A stretch of 64,000 bases of DNA from positions 1,178,001 through 1,242,000 of the forward strand of contig CAWKHX010000015.1 of the NCBI GenBank assembly GCA_963849605.1, written 5' to 3'. How positions within the stretch are numbered: the stretch's first letter is position 1; each line of letters opens with the position of its first letter. Source of the stretch: DASPHG01 sp963849605 (GTDB taxonomy: Bacteria; Actinomycetota; Thermoleophilia; Solirubrobacterales; Thermoleophilaceae). The notes below the pieces were generated by a model. That model had not been told where the DNA came from. It worked only from the letters and a program-made list of their open reading frames with translations, and searched no databases. This document shows positions 15,178-25,700 of this stretch, in pieces. Both the position numbers and the translations under genes were made by a program.

Positions 15178-16754
15178 GCCGCTGCCTCGGCGACCGTCGC
15201 CTCGGCGGCGGTCCGGCCACGGATCAGATCAGCGGCCTTCTCGCCGATCATGATCGTCGGCGCGTTGGTGTTGCCGCGCACGACCCGCGGCATCACCGAG
15301 CAGTCGACGACGCGCAGGCCCTCTGTGCCCTTGACGCGGAGCTCACCGTCGACCACCGTGCCCATCGCGCACGTGCCCGCCGGGTGGTAGAGGACCTGTG
15401 AGCTGCGGCTCATGTGCGCGCGCAGGTCTTCGTCAGAGTCGGACTCGGGCCCGACGAAGAGCTCGCGGCAGTAGAGCTTGAGCGCGTCCTCGCCTGCGAT
15501 CTCGTAGACCTTCCGCAGACCCTCGAGCACGCGCTTCTCGTCGGCCGGCTCGCCGTAGAAGTTGTGGCGGATCGCCGGCTTCGCGGTCGGGTCGTTCGAG
15601 CGCAGCGACACGCTGCCCGTGCTCTCCGGCGTCAGCAGGCAGACGCCGAACGAGATCCCGTGGGCGACCGGGTCGCCCAGCCCCTCCTCCACGAACATCA
15701 CCGGAGCGCAGTGGAACTGCAGGTCGGGCGCGTCGAGGTCGTCGCGTGACCGCCAGAAGCCGCCGGACTCGGCGACATTCGACGTGAGCGGGCCCTCGCC
15801 GCGTTCGGCGAACGCCTGCTGGTACTCAGGCTCAGCTCCGAGGATGAGCGACACCGGCTCCTCGTTCGTCCAGATGCCGCCGACCTGAACGTGGTCCTGG
15901 AGGTTGCGGCCCACCTCCGGTAGGTCCACGACCGACTCGATCTCGCGCACGGCGAGCTCCTCGGCGGGGCCGATCCCTGAGAGCAGGAGCAGCTGCGGCG
16001 AGTTGTAGGCACCCGCGCACAGGAGAACCTCGCGCTCGGCGCGCACCTCCACGATCTCGCCGTTGTGCTCGGCGACGACGCCGGTCGCGCGCGTCCCGTC
16101 CATGAGGACGCGGTGGACGTGCATGCCCGTCTCGATCGTCAGGTTCGCCCGCTCAGCCACCGGGTGCAGGAACGCCACGGCGGTCGAGCAGCGCATGCCG
16201 TTGCGCTGGGTGACCTGGTACCGGCCGACGCCGTCCTGCGCCGCGGCGTTGAAGTCGTCATTCGCCTCGAGCCCAACCTGCAGCGCGGCCTCGACCCAGG
16301 CGTCCGCCATCGGGTTGTTCGAGCGGCTCTCGCTGACAGTGAGCGGGCCACCGACCCCGTGGTACTCGTTCTCGCCGCGCTCGTTGTCCTCGCTCTTCTT
16401 GAAGTAGGGGAGGACTTCGTCGTAGGTCCAGCCGGGCCCCCAGCCGTCGTAGTCGACGCGGTTGCCGCGGATGTAGATCATCGCGTTGATCGACGACGAG
16501 CCGCCGAGGGTCTTCCCGCGCGGCATGTACATCATCCGGTTGTTGCAGCCGGCCTCCGGGAACGTCGCGTAGTCCCAGTCGACGTCGGTCTTGAAGAGCG
16601 ATCCGAACGCCGCGGGAACGTGGATGTTCTCCTTCTCGTCCGGCGGCCCGGCCTCGATCACGAGTACCGAGACGTCCTGATCCTCGCTCAGCCGCGCTGC
16701 GAGCACGCAGCCAGCCGACCCTGCTCCAACGATGATGTAGTCGTAAGTGCTCAT
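15174..16754 (-). CDS. GMC family oxidoreductase (choline dehydrogenase-like)
   Basis: A 526-residue flavoprotein. The Rossmann motif YIIVGAGSAGCVLAARLS is at residues 6-23, the first GMC signature at MPRGKTLGGSSSINAMIYIRG, the second at GAYNSPQLLLLSGIGP, and the catalytic region has LYHPAGTCAMGTV with the active-site histidine and NTNAPTIMIGEKAADLI near the end. It should oxidise a primary or secondary alcohol with FAD; choline itself is not proven. Both GMC signatures are intact, so the enzyme is probably active. Confidence 0.92.
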   Translation of the reverse strand: MSTYDYIIVGAGSAGCVLAARLSEDQDVSVLVIEAGPPDEKENIHVPAAFGSLFKTDVDWDYATFPEAGCNNRMMYMPRGKTLGGSSSINAMIYIRGNRVDYDGWGPGWTYDEVLPYFKKSEDNERGENEYHGVGGPLTVSESRSNNPMADAWVEAALQVGLEANDDFNAAAQDGVGRYQVTQRNGMRCSTAVAFLHPVAERANLTIETGMHVHRVLMDGTRATGVVAEHNGEIVEVRAEREVLLCAGAYNSPQLLLLSGIGPAEELAVREIESVVDLPEVGRNLQDHVQVGGIWTNEEPVSLILGAEPEYQQAFAERGEGPLTSNVAESGGFWRSRDDLDAPDLQFHCAPVMFVEEGLGDPVAHGISFGVCLLTPESTGSVSLRSNDPTAKPAIRHNFYGEPADEKRVLEGLRKVYEIAGEDALKLYCRELFVGPESDSDEDLRAHMSRSSQVLYHPAGTCAMGTVVDGELRVKGTEGLRVVDCSVMPRVVRGNTNAPTIMIGEKAADLIRGRTAAEATVAEAAA

Positions 16755-16787
16755 CGGGCGATCATTTCACGCCCGCGGCCTGCGTAG

Positions 16788-19472
16788 CTACTTGTTCTTC
16801 TTGCCCTTGGCGCAGGCGCCCGCGAAGTCGACCTTGGCCTGCTTGCCACGGTCGATGAACAGCTGACGCGACGCGAGCACGTTGCCGTCCGGCGTCTCAC
16901 ACGTGAGCGTCCACGCCTCGCGATGGCCCGGCTCGATCGTCACTGAGCCCGGCTTCGTGCCCTGGGTCGTGAGCGTCCAGTCGTTGGTCGCGGAGGCGAA
17001 GGCGAGCACCTTCGCGACGTAGTCGCCCGTCAGGTCGCCGTGCGCCTCCTTGTTGGCCTCGATGTGCTCCTGGGCGCCGACGAAACCGCCTGATGAGCCC
17101 TCATCGGAGTTCCCCGCGCCAAACGGCACGCAATCCGAGCCGTTCATCCTGCACAGCTCGAGGTCGTAGTCCTCCGGATTCGGGAACGTGAGGTCGACGG
17201 TCAGGTTTGTCGTGCCGGCATCTGTGATCGTGAACGGGACCTCGACCGTCTCCGCGGCCGGCTCGGGCTCTCCGGAGCCCTCGGTCACGTTCTCGAACGT
17301 CGTCACCGGGTCTTCCTGGACCTCCTTGTCCTTGCCGACGAACGGCCGCGTGGAGGGGTTCACGTGCCATGTGAAGTTGCCCGACGGCGGGACGACCAGC
17401 GTCGACTGGAGGAAGTCCGGCACCGTGAACGGATCCTGCATCTCGCGGCAGCCCTCCTCGGACGTCGCCACGAGGACGCCGAAGCCAGGCGCGCGCTCCT
17501 TGCAGAACGGCTGGTCGTAGCTGGACGTCTCGAACTCCTTGCGCACGCGCAAGACGCTGCCCGCGAGGGCTGTGCCCTTGACGACCGAGTGGTCGTCCGG
17601 GTTGGCGGCGGCCTCGGCGGCGATCAAGAGCGCCTCGCGCAGGCCCTTGCCGCGCTGGGCCGGCTCGTAGTCGCCCGTCCACTGGTCGATGAAGCCCGTC
17701 TTGTACGGCATGTGGAAGTCGCCGCCCGCTGGGCCGATCTCGATCGTGAAGCCGTACGTCCCGGCGGCGGCGTAGTTCCAGTCCTCGGTCGTGCCGGCGG
17801 TGTCGTAGAGCTGGAAGCCGTACTGCGACGTGTAGCCGGTCGCGCGGCCCATGGCATCGCCGATCTCCTTGAGGCGCTCCTCATCGGGCGCCTTGCCATC
17901 GGTGTGCATCCCCGGCGGCCGGAGCACGAGCGCGGCCACGTTGTGCAGCGTGATCAGCGCCGTGATCTGCCGGTTCTGCGAGTACTCGTGGACTGCCTGG
18001 GTCTCGGGTTCGGACCACGGCCCCTCACCCCGCCAGGTCTGGCTCGTGCGGTCGTCACCCGAGCCCGGCCCGCCCCACTTCTCGCCGTAGTTGCGGTTCG
18101 GGTCGACACCGTGCTGAAGCTCGCACGGGACGAGGCCGCTCGGAATGAGCCCGTCGCAGTTCTTGCGGCGGTAACTGAAGATGCCGCCAGGAGGCGCGAT
18201 GCCCTCGGCCAGGTAGAGGTCGAGCACGACGTCACAGACGCCATCGTCGTTGTCGTCGCCGTTGACGGCGCAGGTGCGGAGCGTGTCGCACTGTTCCTCC
18301 GACAGGCCCAGGTCCGGGCTGCCGTTGCACGGGTCGTTCAGGTCTGGGTCGATGCCGAATCCTGGCTGGTCGCCGCCGCCACCGAGGATGTCGGCGGGGT
18401 CCGCGGGCCAGCCGCGCGACGAAACGAAGCCGTCGGGATTGATGTTCGGCACGACGACGACGCGCGCGCGTTCGAGCAGTTGCGTGATCCGCTTGTTGCT
18501 GCCGTAGCCCTGCGCGAGCATCATCGCGAACTCCATTGCGGCTTCGGATGAAGGCCACTCGCGAGCGTGGTGCTCACCGACGAGCAGGAAGACCGGCCGG
18601 CCGTCCTCGTCGGAGGCATTCACGTTCTTCGCGATCTCGACGCCGGACAGCGGGCGGCCCTGGAACGAATTCTGCGGCAGCGCCATCGGCTTGACGATGT
18701 CCGGGTACTGCTCGACGAGTGTCTCCAGGTCCCTCTGGTAGTCGCTGTACACGCGGTACGTCGTGCGGCCGCTCGGCAGCGGTGATCCGTCGAGGCCGAC
18801 GCGCGCCGTGTAGCGCATCTCCTTCATGCGCGCCCGCATGAAGTGATTGCCCAGGTTGGCGGTCTCGGTCTGAACGTCGAATCCCTGATCGACGAGCATG
18901 CTGCGCTGCTTGGCGTTCGCGACGATCACGTCAGCCTGGCCGTCGTGGATGTTGTGGGTCAGGTCGACGCCCGTCGCCTCGATCCGCTCGAGGTCATCGC
19001 TCGAGTCGAACCCGACGCTCACGAGCTGGGGCGTGCCCTCGGGCTTGGGCGGCTGGACGTCAGCGAAGCTGATGCGCATGGCGCCGCGGCGCCTCTTGCC
19101 GTCACGCCGGCAGGTCTGGAGGGTCATGCGCTCGCCGCTCGTGACCCAGGTCTGGACGAGCTCGCGGCGACCGAACCCCAGCGACGCCGCGCGCCGGTTG
19201 CCGGCAGCGTCGAACACGGCGAGATCCCAGTTCGCACGCCGCGGTCCGCGGAGGCGGGTGCTCATGAAGCCGGTCATCGGTGCGCGATAGACCTTGCGCG
19301 AGACACCGCGTCCTGCGAGCGGGCTGTCGCACCAGCTGCTGGTCGTGCCCTTCACCTTCACCGCGCGCTTGACCGTCGGCAGGAAGCGGACGGTCTCCGC
19401 GGCGGACGCGGGGCCAGTGAGGACGAGAGCGAGTGTGGAGGCCGCGAGCGCGGCAAGGATGGGCTTGCGCAT
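16788..19472 (-). CDS. Secreted M14 zinc carboxypeptidase
   Basis: An 894-residue exported peptidase. ATG at 19472 gives a signal peptide (RKPILAALAASTLALVLTG) with a likely cut after Ala-Ser-Ala at residue 24; an in-frame start eight codons earlier is less likely. Zinc ligands are His302 and Glu305 in GEHHAREW and a histidine in ALITLHNVAALV; DPNRNYGEKWGG binds substrate and YGFTIEIGP holds the catalytic glutamate. Between the zinc motif and NRNYG there is an Asp/Cys-rich insertion (NGDDNDDGVCDVV) that could bind calcium. The C-terminal 250 residues look like beta-sandwich domains. It probably trims peptides outside the cell. Confidence 0.9.
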   Translation of the reverse strand: MRKPILAALAASTLALVLTGPASAAETVRFLPTVKRAVKVKGTTSSWCDSPLAGRGVSRKVYRAPMTGFMSTRLRGPRRANWDLAVFDAAGNRRAASLGFGRRELVQTWVTSGERMTLQTCRRDGKRRRGAMRISFADVQPPKPEGTPQLVSVGFDSSDDLERIEATGVDLTHNIHDGQADVIVANAKQRSMLVDQGFDVQTETANLGNHFMRARMKEMRYTARVGLDGSPLPSGRTTYRVYSDYQRDLETLVEQYPDIVKPMALPQNSFQGRPLSGVEIAKNVNASDEDGRPVFLLVGEHHAREWPSSEAAMEFAMMLAQGYGSNKRITQLLERARVVVVPNINPDGFVSSRGWPADPADILGGGGDQPGFGIDPDLNDPCNGSPDLGLSEEQCDTLRTCAVNGDDNDDGVCDVVLDLYLAEGIAPPGGIFSYRRKNCDGLIPSGLVPCELQHGVDPNRNYGEKWGGPGSGDDRTSQTWRGEGPWSEPETQAVHEYSQNRQITALITLHNVAALVLRPPGMHTDGKAPDEERLKEIGDAMGRATGYTSQYGFQLYDTAGTTEDWNYAAAGTYGFTIEIGPAGGDFHMPYKTGFIDQWTGDYEPAQRGKGLREALLIAAEAAANPDDHSVVKGTALAGSVLRVRKEFETSSYDQPFCKERAPGFGVLVATSEEGCREMQDPFTVPDFLQSTLVVPPSGNFTWHVNPSTRPFVGKDKEVQEDPVTTFENVTEGSGEPEPAAETVEVPFTITDAGTTNLTVDLTFPNPEDYDLELCRMNGSDCVPFGAGNSDEGSSGGFVGAQEHIEANKEAHGDLTGDYVAKVLAFASATNDWTLTTQGTKPGSVTIEPGHREAWTLTCETPDGNVLASRQLFIDRGKQAKVDFAGACAKGKKNK

Positions 19473-19513
19473 ACAAACGTAAACGCGCCAAACCAATCGA
19501 AACTTGCGCTATT

Positions 19514-21169
19514 TCAGGCGCGCGTGAGCTTCTTATAGGTGATTCGGTGGGGGCGGTCCGCGGCGTCGCCCAGGCGCTCCCGCCGTGCCGACTCGTACGC
19601 CTCGAAGTTCCCCTCGAACCAGACGACCTGCGAGTCGCCCTCGAACGCCAGCACGTGGGTCGCGATCCGGTCGAGGAACCAGCGGTCGTGTGAGATCACG
19701 ACCGCGCAGCCGGGGAAGTCGAGCAGCGCGTCCTCGAGCGCGCGCAGCGTGTCGACGTCGAGGTCGTTCGTGGGCTCGTCGAGCAGGAGCAGGTTGCCGC
19801 CGCGGCGCAGGAGCTTCGCCAGGTGGACGCGGTTGCGCTCGCCGCCCGAGAGCTTGCCGACCTTCTTCTGCTGGTCCGAGCTGCGGAAGTTGAAGCCGGC
19901 GACGTACGCGCGGGACGCCATCTGGCGGCCGCCGACCTCGATCTGGTCCTCGCCGTCTGAGATCTCCTCCCACACGGTCTTCTCGGGATCGAGCGCGTCG
20001 CGCGACTGGTCGACGTAGGCGAGATCCACGGTGTCACCCAGCCGCAGCGCGCCGCCGTCCGGCTCCTCCTGCCCGGTGACCATCCGGAACAGCGTCGTCT
20101 TGCCCGCGCCGTTCGGGCCGATCACGCCCACGATCCCGCCGCGCGGCAGGCTGAAGGACAGGTCCTCCATCAGGACGCGGTCGTCGTAGCCCTTCGCCAG
20201 CGAGTCGGCCTCGACGACGAGGTCGCCCAGCCGCTGCCCCACCGGGATGTGGATCTGGACGTCCCCGAGCTTGACGTTCTTCTCGTCGGCGAGCAGGCGC
20301 TCGTAGTCGCGCAGGCGCGCCTTCGACTGGTTGCGGCGGGCGCTCGTGCCCATGCGGACCCACTCGAGCTCGCGGTCGATCGCGCGCCGGCGCGCCTTCT
20401 CCTTCTTCTCCTCGGTCGCGAGGCGCTGCTGCTTCTGCTCGAGCCAGGACGAGTAGTTGCCCTTGAAGGGGATCCCCTGGCCGCGGTCGAGCTCGAGGAT
20501 CCAGCCGGTGACGTTGTCGAGGAAGTAGCGGTCGTGGGTGACGATCACGACCGTGCCCGCGTACTCCTGGAGGTGGCGCTCGAGCCACGCGACCGACTCG
20601 GCGTCGAGGTGGTTCGTGGGCTCGTCCAGCAGCAGCAGGTCCGGCGCCGACAGGAGCAGCTTGCACAGCCCGACGCGGCGGCGCTCACCGCCCGAGAGCT
20701 TGGTGACGTCCGCGTCGCTGGGCGGCAGCCGGAGGGCGTCCATCGCGATGTCGAGCTTCTGGTCGAGGCTCCAGGCGTCGGTCGCGTCGATCCGCTCCTG
20801 CACGCGCGCGAACTCGTCAGCGGTCTCCTCGGAGTAGTTCGCCGACAGCTCGTTGAAGCGGTCGAGCAGGCCGCGCAGCTCGGCGAGCCCCTCCTCGACG
20901 TTGCCGCGGACGTCCTTGGTCTCGTCGAGCTCCGGCTCCTGCTCGAGCAGGCCGACCGTCGCGCCGGGCGCGAGCTGCGCCTCGCCGCGGAAGTCCGTGT
21001 CGCGGCCGGCCATGATCCGCAGCAGGGTCGACTTCCCGGCCCCGTTCGGCCCGATCACGCCGATCTTGGCGCCCGGGATCATCGAGACCGAGATGTCCTT
21101 CAGCACCTCCTTGTCCGGGGGGTGAACCCGCGACAGGCGGTACATCGTGAAGACGTACTGGCTTGACAC
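19514..21169 (-). CDS. ettA: Energy-dependent translational throttle protein EttA (ABC-F)
   Basis: A 551-residue ABC-F ATPase with two nucleotide-binding domains and no membrane part. Each has a Walker A (IGPNGAGKSTLL and IGPNGAGKTTLF), an LSGGE signature and a Walker B followed by a DEPTN loop. The inter-domain linker is highly charged (KKEKARRRAIDRELEW), and the start YVFTMYRLSRVHPPDKEVLKDI matches EttA, which gates the ribosomal E site according to ATP level. GTG at 21169 aligns with the start of the family (about 555 residues); ATG at 21190 would add seven residues. Confidence 0.93.
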   Translation of the reverse strand: MSSQYVFTMYRLSRVHPPDKEVLKDISVSMIPGAKIGVIGPNGAGKSTLLRIMAGRDTDFRGEAQLAPGATVGLLEQEPELDETKDVRGNVEEGLAELRGLLDRFNELSANYSEETADEFARVQERIDATDAWSLDQKLDIAMDALRLPPSDADVTKLSGGERRRVGLCKLLLSAPDLLLLDEPTNHLDAESVAWLERHLQEYAGTVVIVTHDRYFLDNVTGWILELDRGQGIPFKGNYSSWLEQKQQRLATEEKKEKARRRAIDRELEWVRMGTSARRNQSKARLRDYERLLADEKNVKLGDVQIHIPVGQRLGDLVVEADSLAKGYDDRVLMEDLSFSLPRGGIVGVIGPNGAGKTTLFRMVTGQEEPDGGALRLGDTVDLAYVDQSRDALDPEKTVWEEISDGEDQIEVGGRQMASRAYVAGFNFRSSDQQKKVGKLSGGERNRVHLAKLLRRGGNLLLLDEPTNDLDVDTLRALEDALLDFPGCAVVISHDRWFLDRIATHVLAFEGDSQVVWFEGNFEAYESARRERLGDAADRPHRITYKKLTRA

Positions 21170-21205
21170 GCTGGCGAGGCTAGCGGGCATCGCCACAATG
21201 ACCGG

Positions 21206-21643
21206 GTGACCGATCCGTCGCCCGTCGAGCGGGAGCTTGCGAAGCGTTTCGAGAGCGCGATGGAGGGCAAGCCGCTCTCGCGTCGCGCTCGCCAGACCAA
21301 GCGCTCGGTCGAGAGCTACCTCGCCGCGGGCGTGCTCCCGCGCTACATGCAGCGGCTGCGCGACATCGAGGACGCCACGCGCAGCCATCGCCGCCGGCTG
21401 CGCGCCGCGTACGAGCGCCTGCGCGAGGAGTGCGGCGACGATCGCGCGCGGTTCGCCCGCCGCTGGCACGCGATCGCGCGCACATGGCGGTTCGACGAGG
21501 TGAACGACCTGATCCGCGAGCACAACGAGTGGTACCCGACCGAGCGCGGGCTCCCGCTCGACCCGCGCACGCGCGACTACGTCAGGTTGCGCGGGCGCTC
21601 GTACATGCCGGGACGAGCTCGGCCCGGAGTGGGTGCTCGATAG
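21206..21643 (+). CDS. Conserved hypothetical protein
   Basis: A 145-residue basic, mostly helical protein: VERELAKRFESAMEGKPLSR near the start, many Arg/Glu-rich helices, then DLIREHNEWYPTERGLPLDPR and DYVRLRGRSYMPGR at the end. The C-terminal YP...LPLDPRTRDYV pattern looks like a conserved motif of uncharacterised actinobacterial proteins. GTG 21206 starts 37 bases from the divergent ettA gene. It is followed after nine bases by an LLM oxidoreductase gene, so the two are probably co-transcribed. No function is proposed. Confidence 0.72.
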   Translation: MTDPSPVERELAKRFESAMEGKPLSRRARQTKRSVESYLAAGVLPRYMQRLRDIEDATRSHRRRLRAAYERLREECGDDRARFARRWHAIARTWRFDEVNDLIREHNEWYPTERGLPLDPRTRDYVRLRGRSYMPGRARPGVGAR

Positions 21644-21652
21644 GTTCCCTGC

Positions 21653-22690
21653 ATGAGCGAGCTGAAGCTGGGGCTGAATACTGGCTACTGGGCAGGCGGC
21701 CCGCCGCCCGGCGTCACCGATGCGATCGCCGAGGCGGAGAAGCTCGGCTTCGAGTCGGTCTGGACCGCGGAGGCGTACGGCTCCGACTGCCTGACGCCCC
21801 TGGCCTGGTGGGGCTCGCAGACCGAGCGGATCAAGCTCGGCACGGGCATCGTGCAGATGTCGGCGCGTCAGCCCGCCGCGACCGCGATGGCGGCGATGAC
21901 GCTCGACCATCTCTCGGGCGGGCGCTTCATCCTCGGCCTGGGCGTCTCCGGGCCGCAGGTCGTCGAGGGTTGGTACGGGATGTCGTTCGCGAAGCCGCTC
22001 GCGCGCACGCGCGAGTACATCGGGATCCTGCGCGACATCTGGGCACGGCAGGGGCCGGTCACGAACGACGGCACGCACTACCCGCTGCCCTTGCCGGACG
22101 GGACCGGGCTCGGCAAGCCGCTGAAGGCGTCGATCCACCCGCTGCGCGAGGACATCCCGATCTACCTCGCCGCGGAGGGGCCGAAGAACATCGCGCTCGC
22201 CGCCGAGATATGCGACGGCTGGGTGGCGATGCTGTTCTCACCCCAGCACGAGGACATGTACCGCGAGGCGCTCGACGCGGGGTTCTCGGTCGAGGGCGCG
22301 CGCCGCACCGCGGACGAGTTCGAGGTCGTCGCGACCGTCCCGTTCCTCGTCAACGACGACGTCCAGGCGGCGGCCGACATGCTGCGCCCGTTCTACGCCC
22401 TCTACTTCGGCGGCATGGGCGCGAAGGGCAAGAACTTCCATGCGAACGTCGCGATCCGGATGGGCTACGAGTCGATGATCGACCAGGTCCAGGAGCTCTA
22501 CCTGAGCGGCAAGAAGGACGAGGCCGGCGCCGCCATCCCGTTCGAGCTGATCGAGGAGCTGTCGCTGATCGGCCCGGCGGACAAGATTCGCGACGACGTC
22601 GCCGCCTGGCGCGAGTCGATCGTCACCACGCTCCTGATCGCCGGCGACGGGAATACCGTCAGCCAGGCCGCGGAGATCGTGCTCGGCTGA
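21653..22690 (+). CDS. LLM class F420-dependent oxidoreductase
   Basis: A 345-residue luciferase-like (TIM-barrel) oxidoreductase: LKLGLNTGYWAGG at the first strand, GFESVWTAEAYGSDCLTPL near residue 36, IKLGTGIVQMSARQPAATAM, and GRFILGLGVSGPQVVEGWYG. The pattern matches the F420-dependent branch common in actinobacteria rather than FMN luciferases. It probably transfers hydride between reduced F420 and an organic substrate that cannot be named. The gene ends 17 bases before a perfect GC palindrome. Confidence 0.87.
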   Translation: MSELKLGLNTGYWAGGPPPGVTDAIAEAEKLGFESVWTAEAYGSDCLTPLAWWGSQTERIKLGTGIVQMSARQPAATAMAAMTLDHLSGGRFILGLGVSGPQVVEGWYGMSFAKPLARTREYIGILRDIWARQGPVTNDGTHYPLPLPDGTGLGKPLKASIHPLREDIPIYLAAEGPKNIALAAEICDGWVAMLFSPQHEDMYREALDAGFSVEGARRTADEFEVVATVPFLVNDDVQAAADMLRPFYALYFGGMGAKGKNFHANVAIRMGYESMIDQVQELYLSGKKDEAGAAIPFELIEELSLIGPADKIRDDVAAWRESIVTTLLIAGDGNTVSQAAEIVLG

Positions 22691-22707
22691 CGCCGTTGCT
22701 GAGTTAG

Positions 22708-22723
22708 CCCCCCTATAGGGGGG
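22708..22723. terminator. Perfect C6-TATA-G6 palindrome between convergent genes
   Basis: CCCCCCTATAGGGGGG forms a perfect six-base-pair G:C hairpin between the stops of two convergent genes (22690 and 22742). There is no T-tract on either side, so it may slow polymerase or act as a bidirectional terminator. Its G-run/C-run dyad resembles copper-repressor sites, but no promoter faces away from it. Confidence 0.5.
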
Positions 22724-22741
22724 TCGATTCAGCGTTGCCGG

Positions 22742-25700
22742 TCAGGCCGCGGCGGCTGCGGGGTCCGAGTCCACGCCGGCCGCCCGCGCGAGCCGGCGCT
22801 CCAGGCGCTCCGCGTTCTTCCTGAACCGGACGACCGACCGCAGCTTGATCTCCTCGTAGCCGCGGATCCCGTCCGGCAGGTCGCAGATCTCGAGCACGAG
22901 TGCCTCGGTCTCGGGGCTGAGGTGCTCGAGCGCGCGCGAGACGAGCTCGCGGTACTCGCCGATCAGCTCGCGCTCGAGACGGCGGACCTTCGCGTGGCCG
23001 AACGGGTCGATCGCCTTCCCGCGCAGGCGGCGCATCGCGCGCAGCATCCGGAACGCGGGGACGAACCAGCGGCCGAGCTTGATCTTCCGCTTCATCCCGA
23101 GCGCGCGCAGGATCGGCGGGTGGAGGTGGAACCAGAAGCGGCCCTCGGCCGGCAGCGCGGCGAGATGCAGGCGCGCGACCTCGTACTCGTCCTTGTAGGC
23201 CATCAGCTTGAAGAGGTGGCGCGCGACGGACTCCGCGATCGCGTCCGAGCCGGGAGTGCGCTCCTGCTCGAGCGCGGTGACGCCGCGCAGGAACTCGGCG
23301 TACTCGTCCGCGTAGCGCTTGTTCTGGTACGCCGTCAGCTCCGGCACGCGGACCTCGAGGATGCCCTCGAGCCCCTCGGCGCGCACGGGCTCGGGCTTGC
23401 CGACCGCCGCCGACACTGCGTCGGGGTCGGCCACCGCCGCGCGGCCCCAGGCGAACGCGGCGAGGTTCTTGTCGAGGGAGGCGCCGTTCAGGCGGATGGC
23501 CTCCTCGAGCGCCCAGAGCGGGAGTGGGAGCGCGCCGCGCTGCCAGGCGGCGCCTAGCGCGAGCATGTTCGCCGGCATGTGGTCTCCCAGCAGCTCCTCC
23601 GAGAGCCGCTGGGCGTCGAGGTAGATGTTCTTGTCACGGCGTGTGGCGAGCTCGATCGAGCGCAGCTGGTCGTCGACGGCCGGGAAGCCCTGGCCGGGGT
23701 CGAGCACCATCCCGCCCGTGGGCACCGCGGTCGTCGACACGATCGCGACCGTCCGCTCAGGGTCCGCGACCGCAAGGTTCTTCGGGTCGGCCGAGCCGAG
23801 CACGTCGAAGCCGAGGTAGAGGTCGGCGCTCGCGGCGGAGACGCGGTTCGAGCCGTCGAGTGGCTCGCTCGAGATCCGCATGTCCGACACGACCGGGCCG
23901 CCCTTCTGGCTGAGTCCGGTCTGGTCGAGCTCGGCCACATGCCGGCCCGCGAGCAGCGCCGCTACGCCGATGACCTGGCTGACGGTGACGACGCCGGTGC
24001 CGCCGATGCCCATCATCCGCAGCGTGAACTCCGACGCGTCGAAGAGCGGCAGCGGGTCGCGCAGCTCGACTGAGGGGAGTGGAATGTCGGCTGCGCGGTC
24101 CCGCTTGCCCTGCTTCGGGGGGATGACCGTCATGAACGACGGGCAGTCGCCCTCGAGGCACGTGAAGTCCTTGTTGCACGACGATTGGTGGATCTGGGTC
24201 TTGCGCCCGAACTCGGTCTCGACCGGGATGACGCTGAGGCAGCCCGACTTCTCGCCGCAGTCGCCGCAGCCCTCGCAGACGCGCTCGTTGATCACGACGT
24301 TCTCAGGCGGCGTCTCGAGCTTGCCGCGCTTGCGCTTGCGCCGCTTCTCGGCCGCGCACTCCTGGTCGTGGATCAGCACGGTCACGCCCGGCACTCCGGC
24401 GAGCTCCTCCTGAGCGGCCATCAGCTCGCCGCGGTCGCGCACCTCGGCGATCGGCGCGAGCGAGACGCCCTTGTAGCGGCCGGTGTCCTCGGTGGTGACG
24501 ATGATCTTCTTGACGCCCTCGATCTCGAGCCAGCGCGTGAGCTCGGGGACCGGGATCGCGCCCTCGACCGCCTGGCCGCCGGTCATCGCGACGGCGTCGT
24601 TCCAGAAGAGCTTGTAGGTCACGTTCACGCCGGCGGCGACCGCCGCGCGGATAGCGAGCGAGCCGGAGTGGTGGAAGGTGCCGTCGCCGAGGTTCTGGAC
24701 GAAGTGGTCGTCGTCGGTGAACGGCGACATGCCGATCCACTGCGCGCCCTCGCCGCCCATCTGCGTGATCCCGGTGATGTCGCCGCGGCCCTCGGGGTTG
24801 AGCAGGATCATCGTGTGGCAGCCGATGCCGGCGCCGACGAGCGTCCCATCGGGAGCCGGGGTCGAGCTGTTGTGCGGGCAGCCGGAGCAGAAGAACGGCG
24901 TGCGCGCGGCCATCGGCAGCGGCAGCGGGCGGGCGGCCGACTCGGCGATCTTGCGTAGCCGTCCCTCGACCGACTCGATCGAGCCGTGCAGCAGCAGCCG
25001 CGGGCCGAGGGCGTGCGCGATCTCGTCCGCGTCGAGCTCGCCCTCGGCCGGCAACAGCTGGGCTCCCCTGTCGTCTGCCTTCCCCAAGATGCGGGGCGCG
25101 CCCGGCGCCCCGTAGAGGATCTCCTTGAGCTGCCGCTCGATGAACGGCCGCTTCTCCTCGACGACGACGATCTCGTCGAGCCCGGCGGCGAACTCCCGCA
25201 CGACCTCCCGGTCGAGCGGCCAGATCATCGCCGGGTGGAGGATCCGTATCCCTGCGCGTGCGAGTCCTCGGTCGTCAAGTCCCATGTCCGCCAGCGCCTG
25301 GCGGAGGTCGCGGTAGCTCTTCCCGCTCGCGACGACGCCGATCCATGCGTCGCCACCGAAGCGCTCGATCTGGTTGACGCCGTTTGCGCGCGTGTATGCG
25401 AGCGCGGTTTCGGTCCGCGGGCCGAGCATCGTGCGCTCCATCTCGAGCGACGCCGGCGCGAGCATGTTCGCGTTCGGGGTGTACTCGAACGGCTGCCCCT
25501 CCCACTCGATCGTGGGGAGGACCGGCGTGATCCGGTCGGGGGCGACCTGGGCCGTGCCCGCCGCGTCAGCGACGCTCGTGACGATCTTGAGCGCGGTCCA
25601 CAGCCCCGACGCGCGCGAGCACGCCCATGCGTGCAGCCCGAGGTCGAGCACCTCCTGGACCGTGCCGGGATAGAAGGTCGGCACGTGCATGCTCTCGAGC

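Noticed and set aside
22708..22723. Copper-sensor (CsoR-type) operator
   Set aside because: Both neighbouring genes end here and no promoter or copper gene is adjacent, so a gene-end hairpin is more likely.
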